64,000 nt of DNA from Ulvibacterium sp965228935 (GCF_965228935.1 NZ_OZ245846.1:5332001-5396000); one strand, 5' to 3'. Counted from the first letter of the stretch, positions 46,729 through 56,091 are shown. Made by a program: numbers and translations. The notes: a model not told the origin generated them from the sequence alone.

Positions 46729-46755
46729 AGACCCTGGAACAGATCCAGGGTCTTA
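46729..46755. terminator. Hairpin between convergent genes
   Basis: AAGACCCTGGA and TCCAGGGTCTT form an 11-bp stem with a 5-base loop, between the SRPBCC gene and the convergent DUF4293 gene. Only short A/T runs flank it, so it may act as a weak bidirectional terminator. Confidence 0.6.
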
Positions 46756-46782
46756 CACACTAATACTACTAAGATGTTAGGT

Positions 46783-47193
46783 TCAACGTAAACGATCCAC
46801 AGATTTTACAAGATCTTCATCCTTTTTGATGGCCCTGTTGGCCAGGACCAGAAAAACGATAGAAAATACAGGAATCAACATCCCAATACCCTTCTCCGAG
46901 ACCAAGGCCTCTCCGGATAAATTTAGCGATCGATACACGAAAAATCCCAGTAAAAAAAGATTCAATATTATGTTCAATCTGTTAACCACAAATTGATTCT
47001 TTCTATTTTTAAAAAGCAATATAGCTATTAAGGCCAAGATGGATGAACCATAGAACACCAGGGAAATCCATACTTCGTCCCGGGCAAAAATTTCATTGCC
47101 CCCACTATCCGACCAAAGGTTGACCCAAAAAGGCAGGACAGCTCCCAGAAGGATTACGACAAAAAGATAAACAGTCTGTATACGTTGTATCAT
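46783..47193 (-). CDS. DUF4293 membrane protein
   Basis: The ATG at 47193 gives MIQRIQTVYLF, the standard DUF4293 start, and a protein of 136 residues; an ATG nine codons earlier is also open. Four hydrophobic helices span most of it. The family is confined to Bacteroidota, has no known function, and is regularly found next to rho, as here, where it is divergent from it. Confidence 0.88.
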   Translation of the reverse strand: MIQRIQTVYLFVVILLGAVLPFWVNLWSDSGGNEIFARDEVWISLVFYGSSILALIAILLFKNRKNQFVVNRLNIILNLFLLGFFVYRSLNLSGEALVSEKGIGMLIPVFSIVFLVLANRAIKKDEDLVKSVDRLR

Positions 47194-47388
47194 TGTCTTC
47201 AGCACGTTACGGGCTTGCAAAAATAAGGGTCTTTTTAAAATTTATCCTTCAATTGTTGAAAATAATTTGTATTATTGTGGCGTTATTAGTTATAGCACTT
47301 ACCAGCAGGGAAATCTTTCCCGAGTAATACCCAGATAACAATACACTTCTTGCTACCATTCTAAAACGTATAATTTATACTTTATTTA

Positions 47389-48951
47389 ATGTTTGAGATT
47401 TCAGATTTAAAATCGAAAAAGCTTCCTGAGCTTCAGGAAATTGCGAAAGGACTTAACGTCCCTAAATTCAAGACTTTAAAAAAATTGGATCTAGTCTACC
47501 AAATCCTGGACCTACAAGCTTCCAACCCTAAAGCAGCCGCCGAAGTCGCCACAGTAGCCCCCCCTGAAAAACCGAAAAGGGCACGGGTGTCCCAAGAAAG
47601 ACCCAAAGAAGAGAAGCAGGAGAACACTCCCCAAAATCCTTCGGAGCATACCAAGAACGATAATCAGCAACGAAATACAAACGGTAATCAGCCCAGAAAG
47701 GACCAACAAAAATCCGCCTCTCAACATAAAAACCAGAACAAAAAGAATCCTCATCATCAAAAGAACGGCCAAGACAAGCGGAACAGCAATTTTGATAAGG
47801 ACTTAAAAAATAGGTATAAAGAACCAGAATTTGAGTTCGATAGCATTATTGAAAGCGAAGGGGTTTTGGACATTATGCAAGATGGTTATGGTTTCTTGCG
47901 GTCTTCGGATTACAATTATTTATCCTCCCCGGACGATATTTATGTCTCCCAATCGCAAATACGATTATTTGGTCTTAAGACCGGGGATACGGTCTTGGGG
48001 AATGTTCGCCCACCAAAGGAAGGGGAGAAATATTTTCCATTGATCAAAGTGAACAAAATAAATGGTATTGACCCTCAAGTGGTTCGCGATCGGGTTTCCT
48101 TTGAACACTTGACCCCCTTGTTCCCGCAGGAGAAATTCAAGTTGGCCGAGCGCCAAAGCAACATTTCCACACGCATTATAGACCTGTTCTCCCCTATCGG
48201 TAAGGGACAACGTGGCATGATTGTTTCCCAGCCCAAAACAGGGAAAACCATGTTGCTCAAGGATATTGCCAATGCTATTGCGGCAAACCATCCCGAGGTT
48301 TATCAAATTATATTGCTGATCGATGAACGACCTGAGGAAGTTACCGATATGCAGCGTAACGTTCAGGGCGAAGTGGTGGCCTCTACCTTTGACAAGGAAG
48401 CCACGGAACACGTACGGGTAGCCAATATTGTACTGGAAAAGGCAAAGCGCTTGGTAGAATGTGGGCATGATGTTGTGATACTTTTAGATTCCATCACCCG
48501 TCTGGCACGTGCCTATAATACTGTGCAACCTGCTTCCGGAAAGGTATTGAGCGGTGGTGTGGATGCCAACGCGCTGCACAAACCCAAACGATTCTTTGGA
48601 GCTGCCCGTAATATTGAGGGCGGTGGATCTCTTTCCATCATTGCGACGGCCCTTACCGAGACCGGTTCCAAGATGGACGAAGTAATCTTTGAGGAATTTA
48701 AGGGAACCGGTAATATGGAACTGCAACTGGATAGGCGTATTTCGAACCGTAGAATATTCCCGGCCATAGACTTGGTTTCTTCGTCTACCCGAAGGGACGA
48801 TCTTTTGTTGGACGAAAACTCCATTCAACGTATGTGGATCTTGCGAAAGTATCTGGCCGACATGAACCCTATCGAGGCCATGGAATTTTTGGAGCAGCGT
48901 ATAAAACAGACCAAGAACAATGAGGAATTCTTGATGACCATGAATCAATAG
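47389..48951 (+). CDS. rho: Transcription termination factor Rho with disordered N-terminal insert
   Basis: This 520-residue hexameric RNA helicase ends untranslated transcripts. Residues 1-45 are the Rho N-terminal (SAP-like) helix domain. Residues about 55-145 are a low-complexity Asn/Gln/Lys/Pro-rich insert. The cold-shock RNA-binding domain begins near 155 (VLDIMQDGYGFLR), and the ATPase has Walker A SQPKTGKTMLL and Walker B VVILLDSITRLARAYN. Escherichia coli Rho is about 419 residues; the extra length is the insert, as in other Bacteroidota. A strong terminator follows the stop. Confidence 0.97.
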   Translation: MFEISDLKSKKLPELQEIAKGLNVPKFKTLKKLDLVYQILDLQASNPKAAAEVATVAPPEKPKRARVSQERPKEEKQENTPQNPSEHTKNDNQQRNTNGNQPRKDQQKSASQHKNQNKKNPHHQKNGQDKRNSNFDKDLKNRYKEPEFEFDSIIESEGVLDIMQDGYGFLRSSDYNYLSSPDDIYVSQSQIRLFGLKTGDTVLGNVRPPKEGEKYFPLIKVNKINGIDPQVVRDRVSFEHLTPLFPQEKFKLAERQSNISTRIIDLFSPIGKGQRGMIVSQPKTGKTMLLKDIANAIAANHPEVYQIILLIDERPEEVTDMQRNVQGEVVASTFDKEATEHVRVANIVLEKAKRLVECGHDVVILLDSITRLARAYNTVQPASGKVLSGGVDANALHKPKRFFGAARNIEGGGSLSIIATALTETGSKMDEVIFEEFKGTGNMELQLDRRISNRRIFPAIDLVSSSTRRDDLLLDENSIQRMWILRKYLADMNPIEAMEFLEQRIKQTKNNEEFLMTMNQ

Positions 48952-48972
48952 GTTTCCAATTGAAGAGATAAG

Positions 48973-49001
48973 ACCCGATGACCTGCGTCATCGGGTTTTT
49001 T
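48973..49001 (+). terminator. Intrinsic terminator of rho
   Basis: ACCCGATGAC, a CTGC loop and GTCATCGGGT form a 10-bp stem followed by a T-run, 21 bp after the rho stop. Confidence 0.88.
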
Positions 49002-49033
49002 GTTTGTGCATTAAGCGTATTAAACCAAGTGGA

Positions 49034-49792
49034 ATGGGTTTTTATGATTTGTCCAAATCGGAACGGGTACAATTGGTGAATACCATAAACAGGGAAATTT
49101 ACGAGGCCGTATCAAGTACCCAACTCAATGGGATCCATCCTTATTTCTCCGATGAGGACACCTATATTAGAAAAACGGCATATCTGTCCATTGGCAAATT
49201 ATATAGAACTACCGAGGAAGTCCGAACAAAAATCTTGGAAATCCTTGACATATTGTTGAAGTCCGATAACCCAAAGATCAGGCAAACGACCATAAATACC
49301 GCAGGGGAAATCGGTATGCAAAACTTTGAGGTGGTACGGCAATTCTTTGAAGTAGGCCTGTTCGACGATCACCATTCCGTGCGGAATGCGGTAATTGGTT
49401 CCGTAAAGAAAATGGCGGCAAAAAATCCTACACCCACACTCAAATGGGCCAAAAACTATCTGGAGCATCCGGACAAGGAAATACGGCGGGAAATCTGCCA
49501 TGGTATTGAGTTAAGGGGACGTACGCACCCTCAGGATATCCTGCCTCTTTTGGAAAAATTACAGCATGATAAAACCTTGCGTGTGCGCAATACACTTATC
49601 CATGTGCTTGGGCAAATTGCCTACAAAAAAGGGTGCCTTGAAACCGTAATAGGCGCATTGAAAACCTGGGAGGATACGGAACTTGTTAGATCGGCCCTGG
49701 ATGAAATAGTGGACGTCCACCACCGTTATGCGAAGTTTGCCTTTTTTTCGCAACAACAGGTCATTACCTATATAGACCAAAACTTTAGTTGA
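49034..49792 (+). CDS. HEAT-repeat protein
   Basis: The ATG at 49034 gives 252 residues; an upstream TTG is rejected because it falls in the rho terminator. The protein is a series of helical pairs of HEAT/PBS-lyase type, for example DTYIRKTAYLSIGKLY, NPKIRQTTINTAGEIGM, HHSVRNAVIGSVKKMA and DKTLRVRNTLIHVLGQIAYK. There is no signal peptide. Such solenoids bind proteins; in phycobilisome systems they act as lyases, but nothing here suggests that. The cellular partner is unknown. A terminator follows directly. Confidence 0.88.
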   Translation: MGFYDLSKSERVQLVNTINREIYEAVSSTQLNGIHPYFSDEDTYIRKTAYLSIGKLYRTTEEVRTKILEILDILLKSDNPKIRQTTINTAGEIGMQNFEVVRQFFEVGLFDDHHSVRNAVIGSVKKMAAKNPTPTLKWAKNYLEHPDKEIRREICHGIELRGRTHPQDILPLLEKLQHDKTLRVRNTLIHVLGQIAYKKGCLETVIGALKTWEDTELVRSALDEIVDVHHRYAKFAFFSQQQVITYIDQNFS

Positions 49793-49794
49793 AG

Positions 49795-49817
49795 AAGGGC
49801 GCCTTTTGCGCCCTTTT
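49795..49817 (+). terminator. Intrinsic terminator after the HEAT-repeat gene
   Basis: AAGGGCGC, loop CTTTT, GCGCCCTT, then a short T-run. The stop codon of the HEAT gene lies only 2 bp upstream, and the convergent fasciclin gene ends 20 bp beyond. Confidence 0.8.
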
Positions 49818-49837
49818 GTCCTCTACCCTGTAAAAAA

Positions 49838-50833
49838 CTAGTTTTCGGTATCGGGGATCATCACCCTGTTAATAGCATGTAAAACGCCATTCGTCGCCTG
49901 AATATCCGCAGCGGTTATCGCTGTATCCGTATTACCGCTACCGTCGGTAATCAATATGGTGTTGTTACCCGTAATGATAAAGGTAAGAACATCCCCTTCT
50001 AGAGTTGCCGGAGATTCCTCATTGTTTTCTATATCCGTAGAAACAATGTTGGCCCCACCAATAACGTGATGTGACAATACCGCATTTAACAAGTCCTCAT
50101 TAATATCATCAAGGGAATTCCAGTCCGGATTTCCGGACAAAAGTGCATCAAAGGCGGTATCCAATGGAGCGAATAAAGTATGCAAGCCTGTTTCCGATAA
50201 TAGCGTAATGTAATCTACTGAGGGAGTAGCGGCGGTCAAAGCTGTTTCCAAATCCCTAAAATTGGAATCCGCCAATACAAACGTTGCCAAAGTGGGTAGC
50301 TCTATCACCGCATCAACAATATGGATAGAGCCGTTAGAAGCTGTAATGTCCCGGCCGCCTTGGGCGACTTTTGCCATATTGTTGAAGCCAATACCATCCG
50401 TGCCGTCAGCATACATGTTTAATCTTGTATCTGTAATAGGGCCGGACGCAAGCGTCTCCACATATCCTGATACGCCTACCAAATTGCTGGAACGAAACTC
50501 TCCACGTAACACATGGTTCAACAACAGCTGCCTAAGGACATCCACAGGTACGGCATCTATATCGGCAAAATCATTGTTCTCCAAAAAAGTGCTCAAGGCG
50601 TTGTTATTGGGTGCCAATAACGTAAAAGAGCCTAATTCCTCCAAGCCGGAAACCAAATCCGCTCGCTCCAGAGCCGACTCCAAAAGTGATAAATCGTCTA
50701 TTCCCTTTACAATGTCCGCGATATTTTCCTCAGGCCTTTGAATACCGCCATTGTCATCGTTTAGACAGGATACGGCCATAATAGCAAATACAAAAAGGAG
50801 AAGAATACTTTGTGATTTGAGGTACTTTTTCAT
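49838..50833 (-). CDS. Fasciclin (FAS1) double-domain lipoprotein
   Basis: From the ATG at 50833 the protein has 331 residues; 50842 is an alternative. A lipoprotein signal ends in MAVSC. Two FAS1 domains follow, about residues 38-175 and 180-328, each with the FAS1 patterns FTLLAPNNNALS / HTLFAPLDTAFD and LLNHVLRGEF / LSHHVIGGAN. FAS1 domains mediate adhesion and matrix contacts. The protein is likely displayed on the outer membrane. It has no evident operon partner. Confidence 0.9.
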   Translation of the reverse strand: MKKYLKSQSILLLFVFAIMAVSCLNDDNGGIQRPEENIADIVKGIDDLSLLESALERADLVSGLEELGSFTLLAPNNNALSTFLENNDFADIDAVPVDVLRQLLLNHVLRGEFRSSNLVGVSGYVETLASGPITDTRLNMYADGTDGIGFNNMAKVAQGGRDITASNGSIHIVDAVIELPTLATFVLADSNFRDLETALTAATPSVDYITLLSETGLHTLFAPLDTAFDALLSGNPDWNSLDDINEDLLNAVLSHHVIGGANIVSTDIENNEESPATLEGDVLTFIITGNNTILITDGSGNTDTAITAADIQATNGVLHAINRVMIPDTEN

Positions 50834-50980
50834 AGTATACATTTTAAATACATTTAATAGTATAGATTAAAAAATGTGTTAAGAGTTGCCTCTATGATAA
50901 AAATTTTAACATAATGGAGAGTGTAAGGCAGTATCGACCTTAAACAACTTTAAAGTGAATTCAGATGGGTCTTGGAAACA

Positions 50981-51005
50981 AAAAAACGCCCTTTGAAAGG
51001 GCGTT
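50981..51005 (-). terminator. Intrinsic terminator of rpsT
   Basis: On the minus strand AACGCCCTTT and AAAGGGCGTT pair as a perfect stem with a C between arms, followed by a T-run, 29 bp beyond the rpsT stop. Confidence 0.85.
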
Positions 51006-51033
51006 GTTCCATATGTATTTTAAGATAAAAATC

Positions 51034-51285
51034 TTAAAGAGCAGCCACGTGCTTGGCCAACTTACTCTTCAAGTTAGCGGCCTTATTGGCATGAATGATA
51101 TTTCGCTTGGCCAACCTATCGATCATACTGACCACACCTGGTAACATGGCTTCCGCATCCTTTTTCTTCTCTACCGCACGCAATTTCTTAATGGCGTTAC
51201 GCGTGGTCTTGTGCTGATACCTATTTCTTAAACGAACCGCCTCATTTCTTCGTATTCTCTTTAATGCAGACTTATGATTTGCCAT
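51034..51285 (-). CDS. rpsT: 30S ribosomal protein S20
   Basis: This 83-residue, strongly basic helical protein has the S20 pattern: MANHKSALKRIRRNEAVRLRN at the start and a C-terminal helix ending KSKLAKHVAAL. It binds 16S rRNA in the small subunit. It lies downstream of two tRNA-Glu genes and proS on the same strand, a typical flavobacterial arrangement, and is closed by a terminator. Confidence 0.96.
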   Translation of the reverse strand: MANHKSALKRIRRNEAVRLRNRYQHKTTRNAIKKLRAVEKKKDAEAMLPGVVSMIDRLAKRNIIHANKAANLKSKLAKHVAAL

Positions 51286-51331
51286 TTTTAACTATATTAT
51301 AATGTTTTAGGCCGTTGCCTATGCTTTTAAG

Positions 51332-51403
51332 TAGCCCGTAGGGGAATCGAACCCCTGTTACCAGGATGAAAACCTGGCGTCCTAACCCCTAGACGAACGG
51401 GCC
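51332..51403 (-). tRNA. tRNA-Glu (anticodon TTC), copy 2
   Basis: The 72-base cloverleaf on the minus strand has acceptor GGCCCGT pairing with ACGGGCT (first pair G-U), anticodon arm CCAGG-TTTTCAT-CCTGG with TTC at the anticodon positions, and T-arm CAGGGGTTCGATTCCCCTA. CCA is not encoded. The sequence is identical to the copy 139 bp upstream. Confidence 0.96.
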
Positions 51404-51470
51404 TAATCAGAGGGGAAACTAAAAATATTCAGTTCTTAATATTCCCCAATTCCGTATCCATTAAACCTTG

Positions 51471-51542
51471 TAGCCCGTAGGGGAATCGAACCCCTGTTAC
51501 CAGGATGAAAACCTGGCGTCCTAACCCCTAGACGAACGGGCC
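51471..51542 (-). tRNA. tRNA-Glu (anticodon TTC), copy 1
   Basis: This copy has the same 72-base sequence as the copy at 51332-51403, with the TTC anticodon in CCAGG-TTTTCAT-CCTGG. The spacer between them is 67 bp. Both follow proS on the same strand and precede rpsT. Confidence 0.96.
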
Positions 51543-51649
51543 ATTTAATGCAAAAATGCAAACTTTTATGGTAATAATACCATTCAAGCGGGTGCAAAAA
51601 TACAATTATTTTTAACTATCGCAACTACTGATTCTTATTTTTTGCCGGT

Positions 51650-53125
51650 TTAATAGGCCTTGGCGAACAGTACTCTTTTAGAGGAAGGCTTGCCGGTAAC
51701 CATGCAATTTCCTGCCTCTGCCTTTGCGTCAATAGGGATACAGCGAATTGTGGCCTTGGTCTCTTCCTTAATACGGTCTTCGGTCTCCAAAGTACCATCC
51801 CAATGGGCCAGGATAAACCCGCCCTTTTCCTCCAAAACGGTTTTGAACTCGTCATAGGAATCTACCTCCGTAATATGTCCCGTCCTAAATTCCAATGCTT
51901 TTTGATAGATGTTCTTCTGGATATCTTCCAGCAGGAACTCGATTTTGGAACCCACCTCATCCATGGCAATAGTCTCCTTTTCCAAAGTATCCCTACGTGC
52001 CACTTCATAGGTGCCGTTGTCCATATCGCGCTGACCGATGGCCAAACGTACCGGTACCCCTTTTAATTCGTATTCGTTGAATTTAAAGCCCGGTTTATGG
52101 GTATCCCGGTTGTCATACTTCACCGATATTCCCTTGCTGCGCAACTCTTTTACCAAGGGCTCAACTTTTTCGGAAATGGCTTCCAATTGCGCTATTCCCT
52201 TATAAATGGGTACGATTACCACTTGAATAGGTGCCAATTTAGGGGGGAGGACAAGTCCGTTATCATCGCTATGGGTCATGACCAATGCCCCCATGAGTCG
52301 GGTGGATACACCCCAGGACGTCGCCCATACGTGTTCCTGTTTTCCGTCCCTAGTAGCAAATTTTACATCAAAGGCCTTGGCAAAATTCTGTCCTAGAAAA
52401 TGGGATGTTCCCGCCTGAAGTGCCCTGCCATCTTGCATCAACGCCTCTATACAATAGGTCTCCACGGCCCCTGCAAAGCGTTCGCTCTCGGTTTTAATCC
52501 CCTTTATGACCGGTACGGCCATATGCCCTTCGACAAATTCGGCATATAAGTGCATGATTTTCTCTGCCTCCTCTATCGCTTCTTTCTCGGTTTCATGAGC
52601 CGTATGTCCCTCCTGCCAAAGAAACTCGGCCGTACGTAAAAACAATCGTGTCCGCATCTCCCATCGTACGACGTTGGCCCATTGATTTATGAGGAGCGGC
52701 AGATCCCGATACGATTGAATCCATTTTCTATAGGTATCCCAAATAATGGTTTCGGATGTGGGCCTCACGATGAGCTCTTCCTCCAAACGCGCCTCGGGAT
52801 CCACTACGATTCCGCTTCCGTCCTCCGCATTTTTCAACCTATAATGCGTAACTACGGCGCACTCCTTGGCAAATCCCTCTACATGGCTGGCCTCTTTGCT
52901 TAAATAGGATTTAGGTATAAACAATGGAAAGTAGGCATTCTCATGTCCCGTTTCCTTGAACATCTTGTCCAATCCGGCTTGCATTTTCTCCCAAATGGCA
53001 AAACCATAGGGTTTAATGACCATACATCCCCTAACTCCCGAGTTTTCGGCCAAATCAGCCTTTATGACCAGTTCGTTATACCATTTGGAATAATCATCGC
53101 TTCGCTTTGTCAAATTTTTACCCAT
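51650..53125 (-). CDS. proS: Prolyl-tRNA synthetase (archaeal/eukaryal-type short form)
   Basis: The ATG at 53125 gives MGKNLTKRSDDYSKWYNELV and 491 residues, the usual length of the short ProRS without the editing insert. An upstream start adds 27 residues unlike the family. Class II motifs are visible: motif 2 VVRWEMRTRLFLRTAEFLWQEGHTAH and motif 3-like VSTRLMGALVMTHSD, with an anticodon-binding domain from about 290. It charges tRNA-Pro in the cytoplasm. A short palindrome, GCACAA-AAC-TTGTGC at 53139-53153, lies 14 bp upstream. Confidence 0.95.
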   Translation of the reverse strand: MGKNLTKRSDDYSKWYNELVIKADLAENSGVRGCMVIKPYGFAIWEKMQAGLDKMFKETGHENAYFPLFIPKSYLSKEASHVEGFAKECAVVTHYRLKNAEDGSGIVVDPEARLEEELIVRPTSETIIWDTYRKWIQSYRDLPLLINQWANVVRWEMRTRLFLRTAEFLWQEGHTAHETEKEAIEEAEKIMHLYAEFVEGHMAVPVIKGIKTESERFAGAVETYCIEALMQDGRALQAGTSHFLGQNFAKAFDVKFATRDGKQEHVWATSWGVSTRLMGALVMTHSDDNGLVLPPKLAPIQVVIVPIYKGIAQLEAISEKVEPLVKELRSKGISVKYDNRDTHKPGFKFNEYELKGVPVRLAIGQRDMDNGTYEVARRDTLEKETIAMDEVGSKIEFLLEDIQKNIYQKALEFRTGHITEVDSYDEFKTVLEEKGGFILAHWDGTLETEDRIKEETKATIRCIPIDAKAEAGNCMVTGKPSSKRVLFAKAY

Positions 53126-53217
53126 TATCCGTAGTTTGGCACAAAACTTGTGCTTGTGTAAGCAAAATAATTCGGTAAAACTAGTTATTTTTAATATGTC
53201 CAACAATTAAAATTACT

Positions 53218-54543
53218 ATGATGATACGTTCTCTACCCCACCGCAAAATATACCCATTGGCCTACGCCATGATTATCGGTTTTTTGGTTGTTTCCTGTGG
53301 ATCTTATCAACAGGCTTCCTACTACGACAATGATGGCATTTATACCAGTGACAATGTCCGTGTTGTTGAAAAAAACCCACAGCAAAGCAGGTCTGTCAAA
53401 AAACAGAAGGAAAACAACACCTATGCGGATTACTTTGGGCTAAAGGCGGATCAGGTAGAGCAAATTCTGGAGGATGAGATTTTTACGGATATTGACGCCT
53501 ATAGTACCATAGAAAATGACAGTATAGCCGACCAAGACCAATTGACCGACTATTTTGACAATAACGAAAATGATTATGTAGGTTATGCAGGATGGGGAGA
53601 CAATGCCACCAGTGTAAACATCAATGTTTACGATAATAACTGGGGTTGGGGCGGTGCCTGGGGCTGGGGCGGAGGCTTCGGCTGGGGCTGGAACGACCCA
53701 TGGCTCTGGAACGGCTGGGGCTGGGGCGGCGGCTGGGGCTGGGGCTGGAACAACCCATGGAGATGGAATCGCTGGGGCTGGGGCGGCGGCTGGGGCTGGG
53801 GCTGGAACAACTGGGGTTGGGGCGGCGGCTGGGGCTGGAACAACTGGGGTTGGGGCGGCTACTATGGTCGTAACAGAAGCTTTGCCCTTAACAGGGGTAG
53901 ACGTGGCTACTATAATAGGAATGCCATTGCCGGTACGGGCAGGACAGATTTGCGAAGTAGGACCTCCAATGTTAGGACCAGAGGTACATCTCCCCGATAC
54001 AGAAACAATACGACAAGGTCTCGATCCGCTGTAACGCGAAACGGTGCGACGAGGAACTCAAGAAATTATAGAAGTGGAACTACGGGAAGAAGAACGGTTA
54101 GCGTAGACAGAAATAGAGCATACAGGACCAGTAGAAGTACACGTGCCGTACCCAGATACAATAGCTCTTCCAGAAGCCAAAGCTATAGAAATGGAACGGC
54201 CAGAAATGGTACCTACAGGAGCGGATCCAGAACTACCGCACCTAGAAGTTCCGGTTATAGTAGCTCGGGAAGCCGTACGAGAAGTAGCAGTGCCTATCGA
54301 GGTTCAAGCTCTAGAAGCAACCAGTCCTATAGGAGTTCGTCTCCTAGAACAGGAAGCTATCGCTCTTCAGGAAGCCGAAGTTCAAGCTCTAGGAGTAGTG
54401 GAAGCTATCGCTCCGGAGGTAGTTCCAGAAGCTCCGGGGGAAGCTACAGAAGCTCTGGGGGATCATATAGATCTTCAGGTGGTGGTCGGTCTTCGGGAGG
54501 CGGTCGATCTTCAGGTAGAAGTGGTGGAGGTAGAAGAAATTAA
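53218..54543 (+). CDS. Low-complexity lipoprotein: Trp/Gly-rich then Ser/Arg-rich
   Basis: This 441-residue protein of unknown function begins at ATG 53218 or the adjacent 53221. A lipoprotein signal ends at Cys27 (LVVSC). Residues about 30-140 are acidic and ordinary. Residues about 141-218 consist almost only of Gly, Trp and Asn/Asp (GWGWNNPWRWNRWGWGGG). The remaining half is Ser/Arg/Gly/Tyr-rich with SYRSSG-type repeats. The DNA is correspondingly repetitive and GC-rich, which keeps other frames open by chance. It is followed 42 bp later by an OmpP1-type porin gene. A surface or matrix role is a guess. Confidence 0.82.
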   Translation: MMIRSLPHRKIYPLAYAMIIGFLVVSCGSYQQASYYDNDGIYTSDNVRVVEKNPQQSRSVKKQKENNTYADYFGLKADQVEQILEDEIFTDIDAYSTIENDSIADQDQLTDYFDNNENDYVGYAGWGDNATSVNINVYDNNWGWGGAWGWGGGFGWGWNDPWLWNGWGWGGGWGWGWNNPWRWNRWGWGGGWGWGWNNWGWGGGWGWNNWGWGGYYGRNRSFALNRGRRGYYNRNAIAGTGRTDLRSRTSNVRTRGTSPRYRNNTTRSRSAVTRNGATRNSRNYRSGTTGRRTVSVDRNRAYRTSRSTRAVPRYNSSSRSQSYRNGTARNGTYRSGSRTTAPRSSGYSSSGSRTRSSSAYRGSSSRSNQSYRSSSPRTGSYRSSGSRSSSSRSSGSYRSGGSSRSSGGSYRSSGGSYRSSGGGRSSGGGRSSGRSGGGRRN

Positions 54544-54585
54544 GCCCATAAAATCATCAAGAACTTTAGTACAAAATTTTCGATC

Positions 54586-56091
54586 ATGAAAAGTCATTTA
54601 ACTTTCATCATGCTATTGGCATGTGCAGTAACCAGTGCCCAGAACATTAGCGATGTATTGCGCTACAGTATGGAGAATATTCAGGGAACCGCCCGTTTTC
54701 AGGCAATGGGCGGAGCCTTTGGAGCTCTGGGGGGGGACTTATCTGCCCTAAATACCAATCCTGCCGGTTCAGCGGTTTTTAACAATAGTCTATTTTCGGT
54801 TTCCGGTACCCATTATACCATGGACAACGAGGCAAGCTATTTTAATGGGGTCAATAGAACGGAAAGCCATGATGTAGACCTAAATCAATTGGGAGGTGTA
54901 TTTGTTTTCAAAAATACCAGTTCGGATGCCGATTGGAAAAAATTCTCGCTTGCGGTCAATTATGATGTCGTGGAAAATTTTGACAACGAGTTTTTCGTCT
55001 CGGGTAACAGCAATCAAGGTATAGATAACTACTTTCTGGATTTTGCACAGGGTGTTCCTTTCGGTTCAATATTGCTACAGGATGGTGAGTTCTTGGAGGA
55101 AGCCTATCTGGATATAGGAGCCGTGCAAGGTTTTACCGACCAGCAGGCATTTTTGGGCTACTATGGAGGAATAATAGACCCAACGGAATTGGAGGATGAT
55201 AACACAACCTATGTACGCAATGCGGACTACAGTACCGTTAACCAGGAATTTTTAAGAAGTACTTCGGGTTATAATAGCCGATTTACCTTGAATTTCGGTT
55301 CCCAGTATAGGGAGATCCTCTACTTGGGCGCTTCATTGAATTTCCACAATTTGGTCTATGATAGGTACGACCAGTTTACCGAAAATGGATACGATCCCGA
55401 TTCCGAAATCCAGTTCACCACTTTTGACAATCTTTTACATACCGAAGGCACCGGATTTTCGTTCAGCTTGGGGGCCATTGCAAAATTGAACGATTTCATC
55501 CGGATCGGCGGAAGTTATCAATCCCCTACATGGTACCGATTGACGGATGATTTTTCCCAACGGATCAATTCCGACCTTGCCGATGACGATATCAACTTTA
55601 TTAATTTCAACGTAGTCAATCTATTCGAGGTATACAGAGTAAAGACCCCGGGAAAGATTACGGGAAGTTTGGCCGTGGTTTTCGGGAAGAACGGATTATT
55701 GAGTTTTGACTATGGTTATCAAGATATGTCCGAAGCTGAACTAAGACCTAACAGCGACCCTAACTTTTCGGTGGTAAACACGGATATTTCAAATCAATTG
55801 GGTACCGTTTCCTCCTTTAGGGTCGGAGGTGAATATAGAATAGAGCGATTTAGCCTTAGGGGTGGGTACCGCTTTGAACAAAGTCCGTATGAAGATGGAA
55901 ATATCATTGGAGACCTGGAAGGAATATCCGGAGGTATAGGCTATACTTTTGGGGCCAGCAGACTTGACCTTGCCGTGAGCAGAACGGAACGGGATGTAGC
56001 GGAATTTCTTTTTGATACGGGCCTAACGACCCCTGCTGCCGTGAACAGGTTAAACACCAACGTGACCTTAGGCTTTACCTTGAATTTTTAA
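54586..56091 (+). CDS. OmpP1/FadL-family outer-membrane transport protein
   Basis: This 501-residue beta-barrel has a signal peptide (1-18, TSAQ). The family start RFQAMGGAFGALGGDLSALNTNPAGSAVF (residues 36-64) is diagnostic of the FadL/TodX type. Alternating beta-strands run to the C-terminal LGFTLNF. Members pass hydrophobic compounds through the outer membrane by a lateral opening. The ligand here is unknown. It probably shares a transcript with the low-complexity lipoprotein gene upstream, and a strong terminator follows. Confidence 0.9.
   Translation: MKSHLTFIMLLACAVTSAQNISDVLRYSMENIQGTARFQAMGGAFGALGGDLSALNTNPAGSAVFNNSLFSVSGTHYTMDNEASYFNGVNRTESHDVDLNQLGGVFVFKNTSSDADWKKFSLAVNYDVVENFDNEFFVSGNSNQGIDNYFLDFAQGVPFGSILLQDGEFLEEAYLDIGAVQGFTDQQAFLGYYGGIIDPTELEDDNTTYVRNADYSTVNQEFLRSTSGYNSRFTLNFGSQYREILYLGASLNFHNLVYDRYDQFTENGYDPDSEIQFTTFDNLLHTEGTGFSFSLGAIAKLNDFIRIGGSYQSPTWYRLTDDFSQRINSDLADDDINFINFNVVNLFEVYRVKTPGKITGSLAVVFGKNGLLSFDYGYQDMSEAELRPNSDPNFSVVNTDISNQLGTVSSFRVGGEYRIERFSLRGGYRFEQSPYEDGNIIGDLEGISGGIGYTFGASRLDLAVSRTERDVAEFLFDTGLTTPAAVNRLNTNVTLGFTLNF

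Noticed and set aside
53624..54589. Long alternative frames (Ala/Gly-rich and Glu/Val-rich) within the low-complexity lipoprotein gene
   Set aside because: They arise from the repetitive GC-rich sequence; the chosen frame alone has a lipoprotein signal and natural composition.
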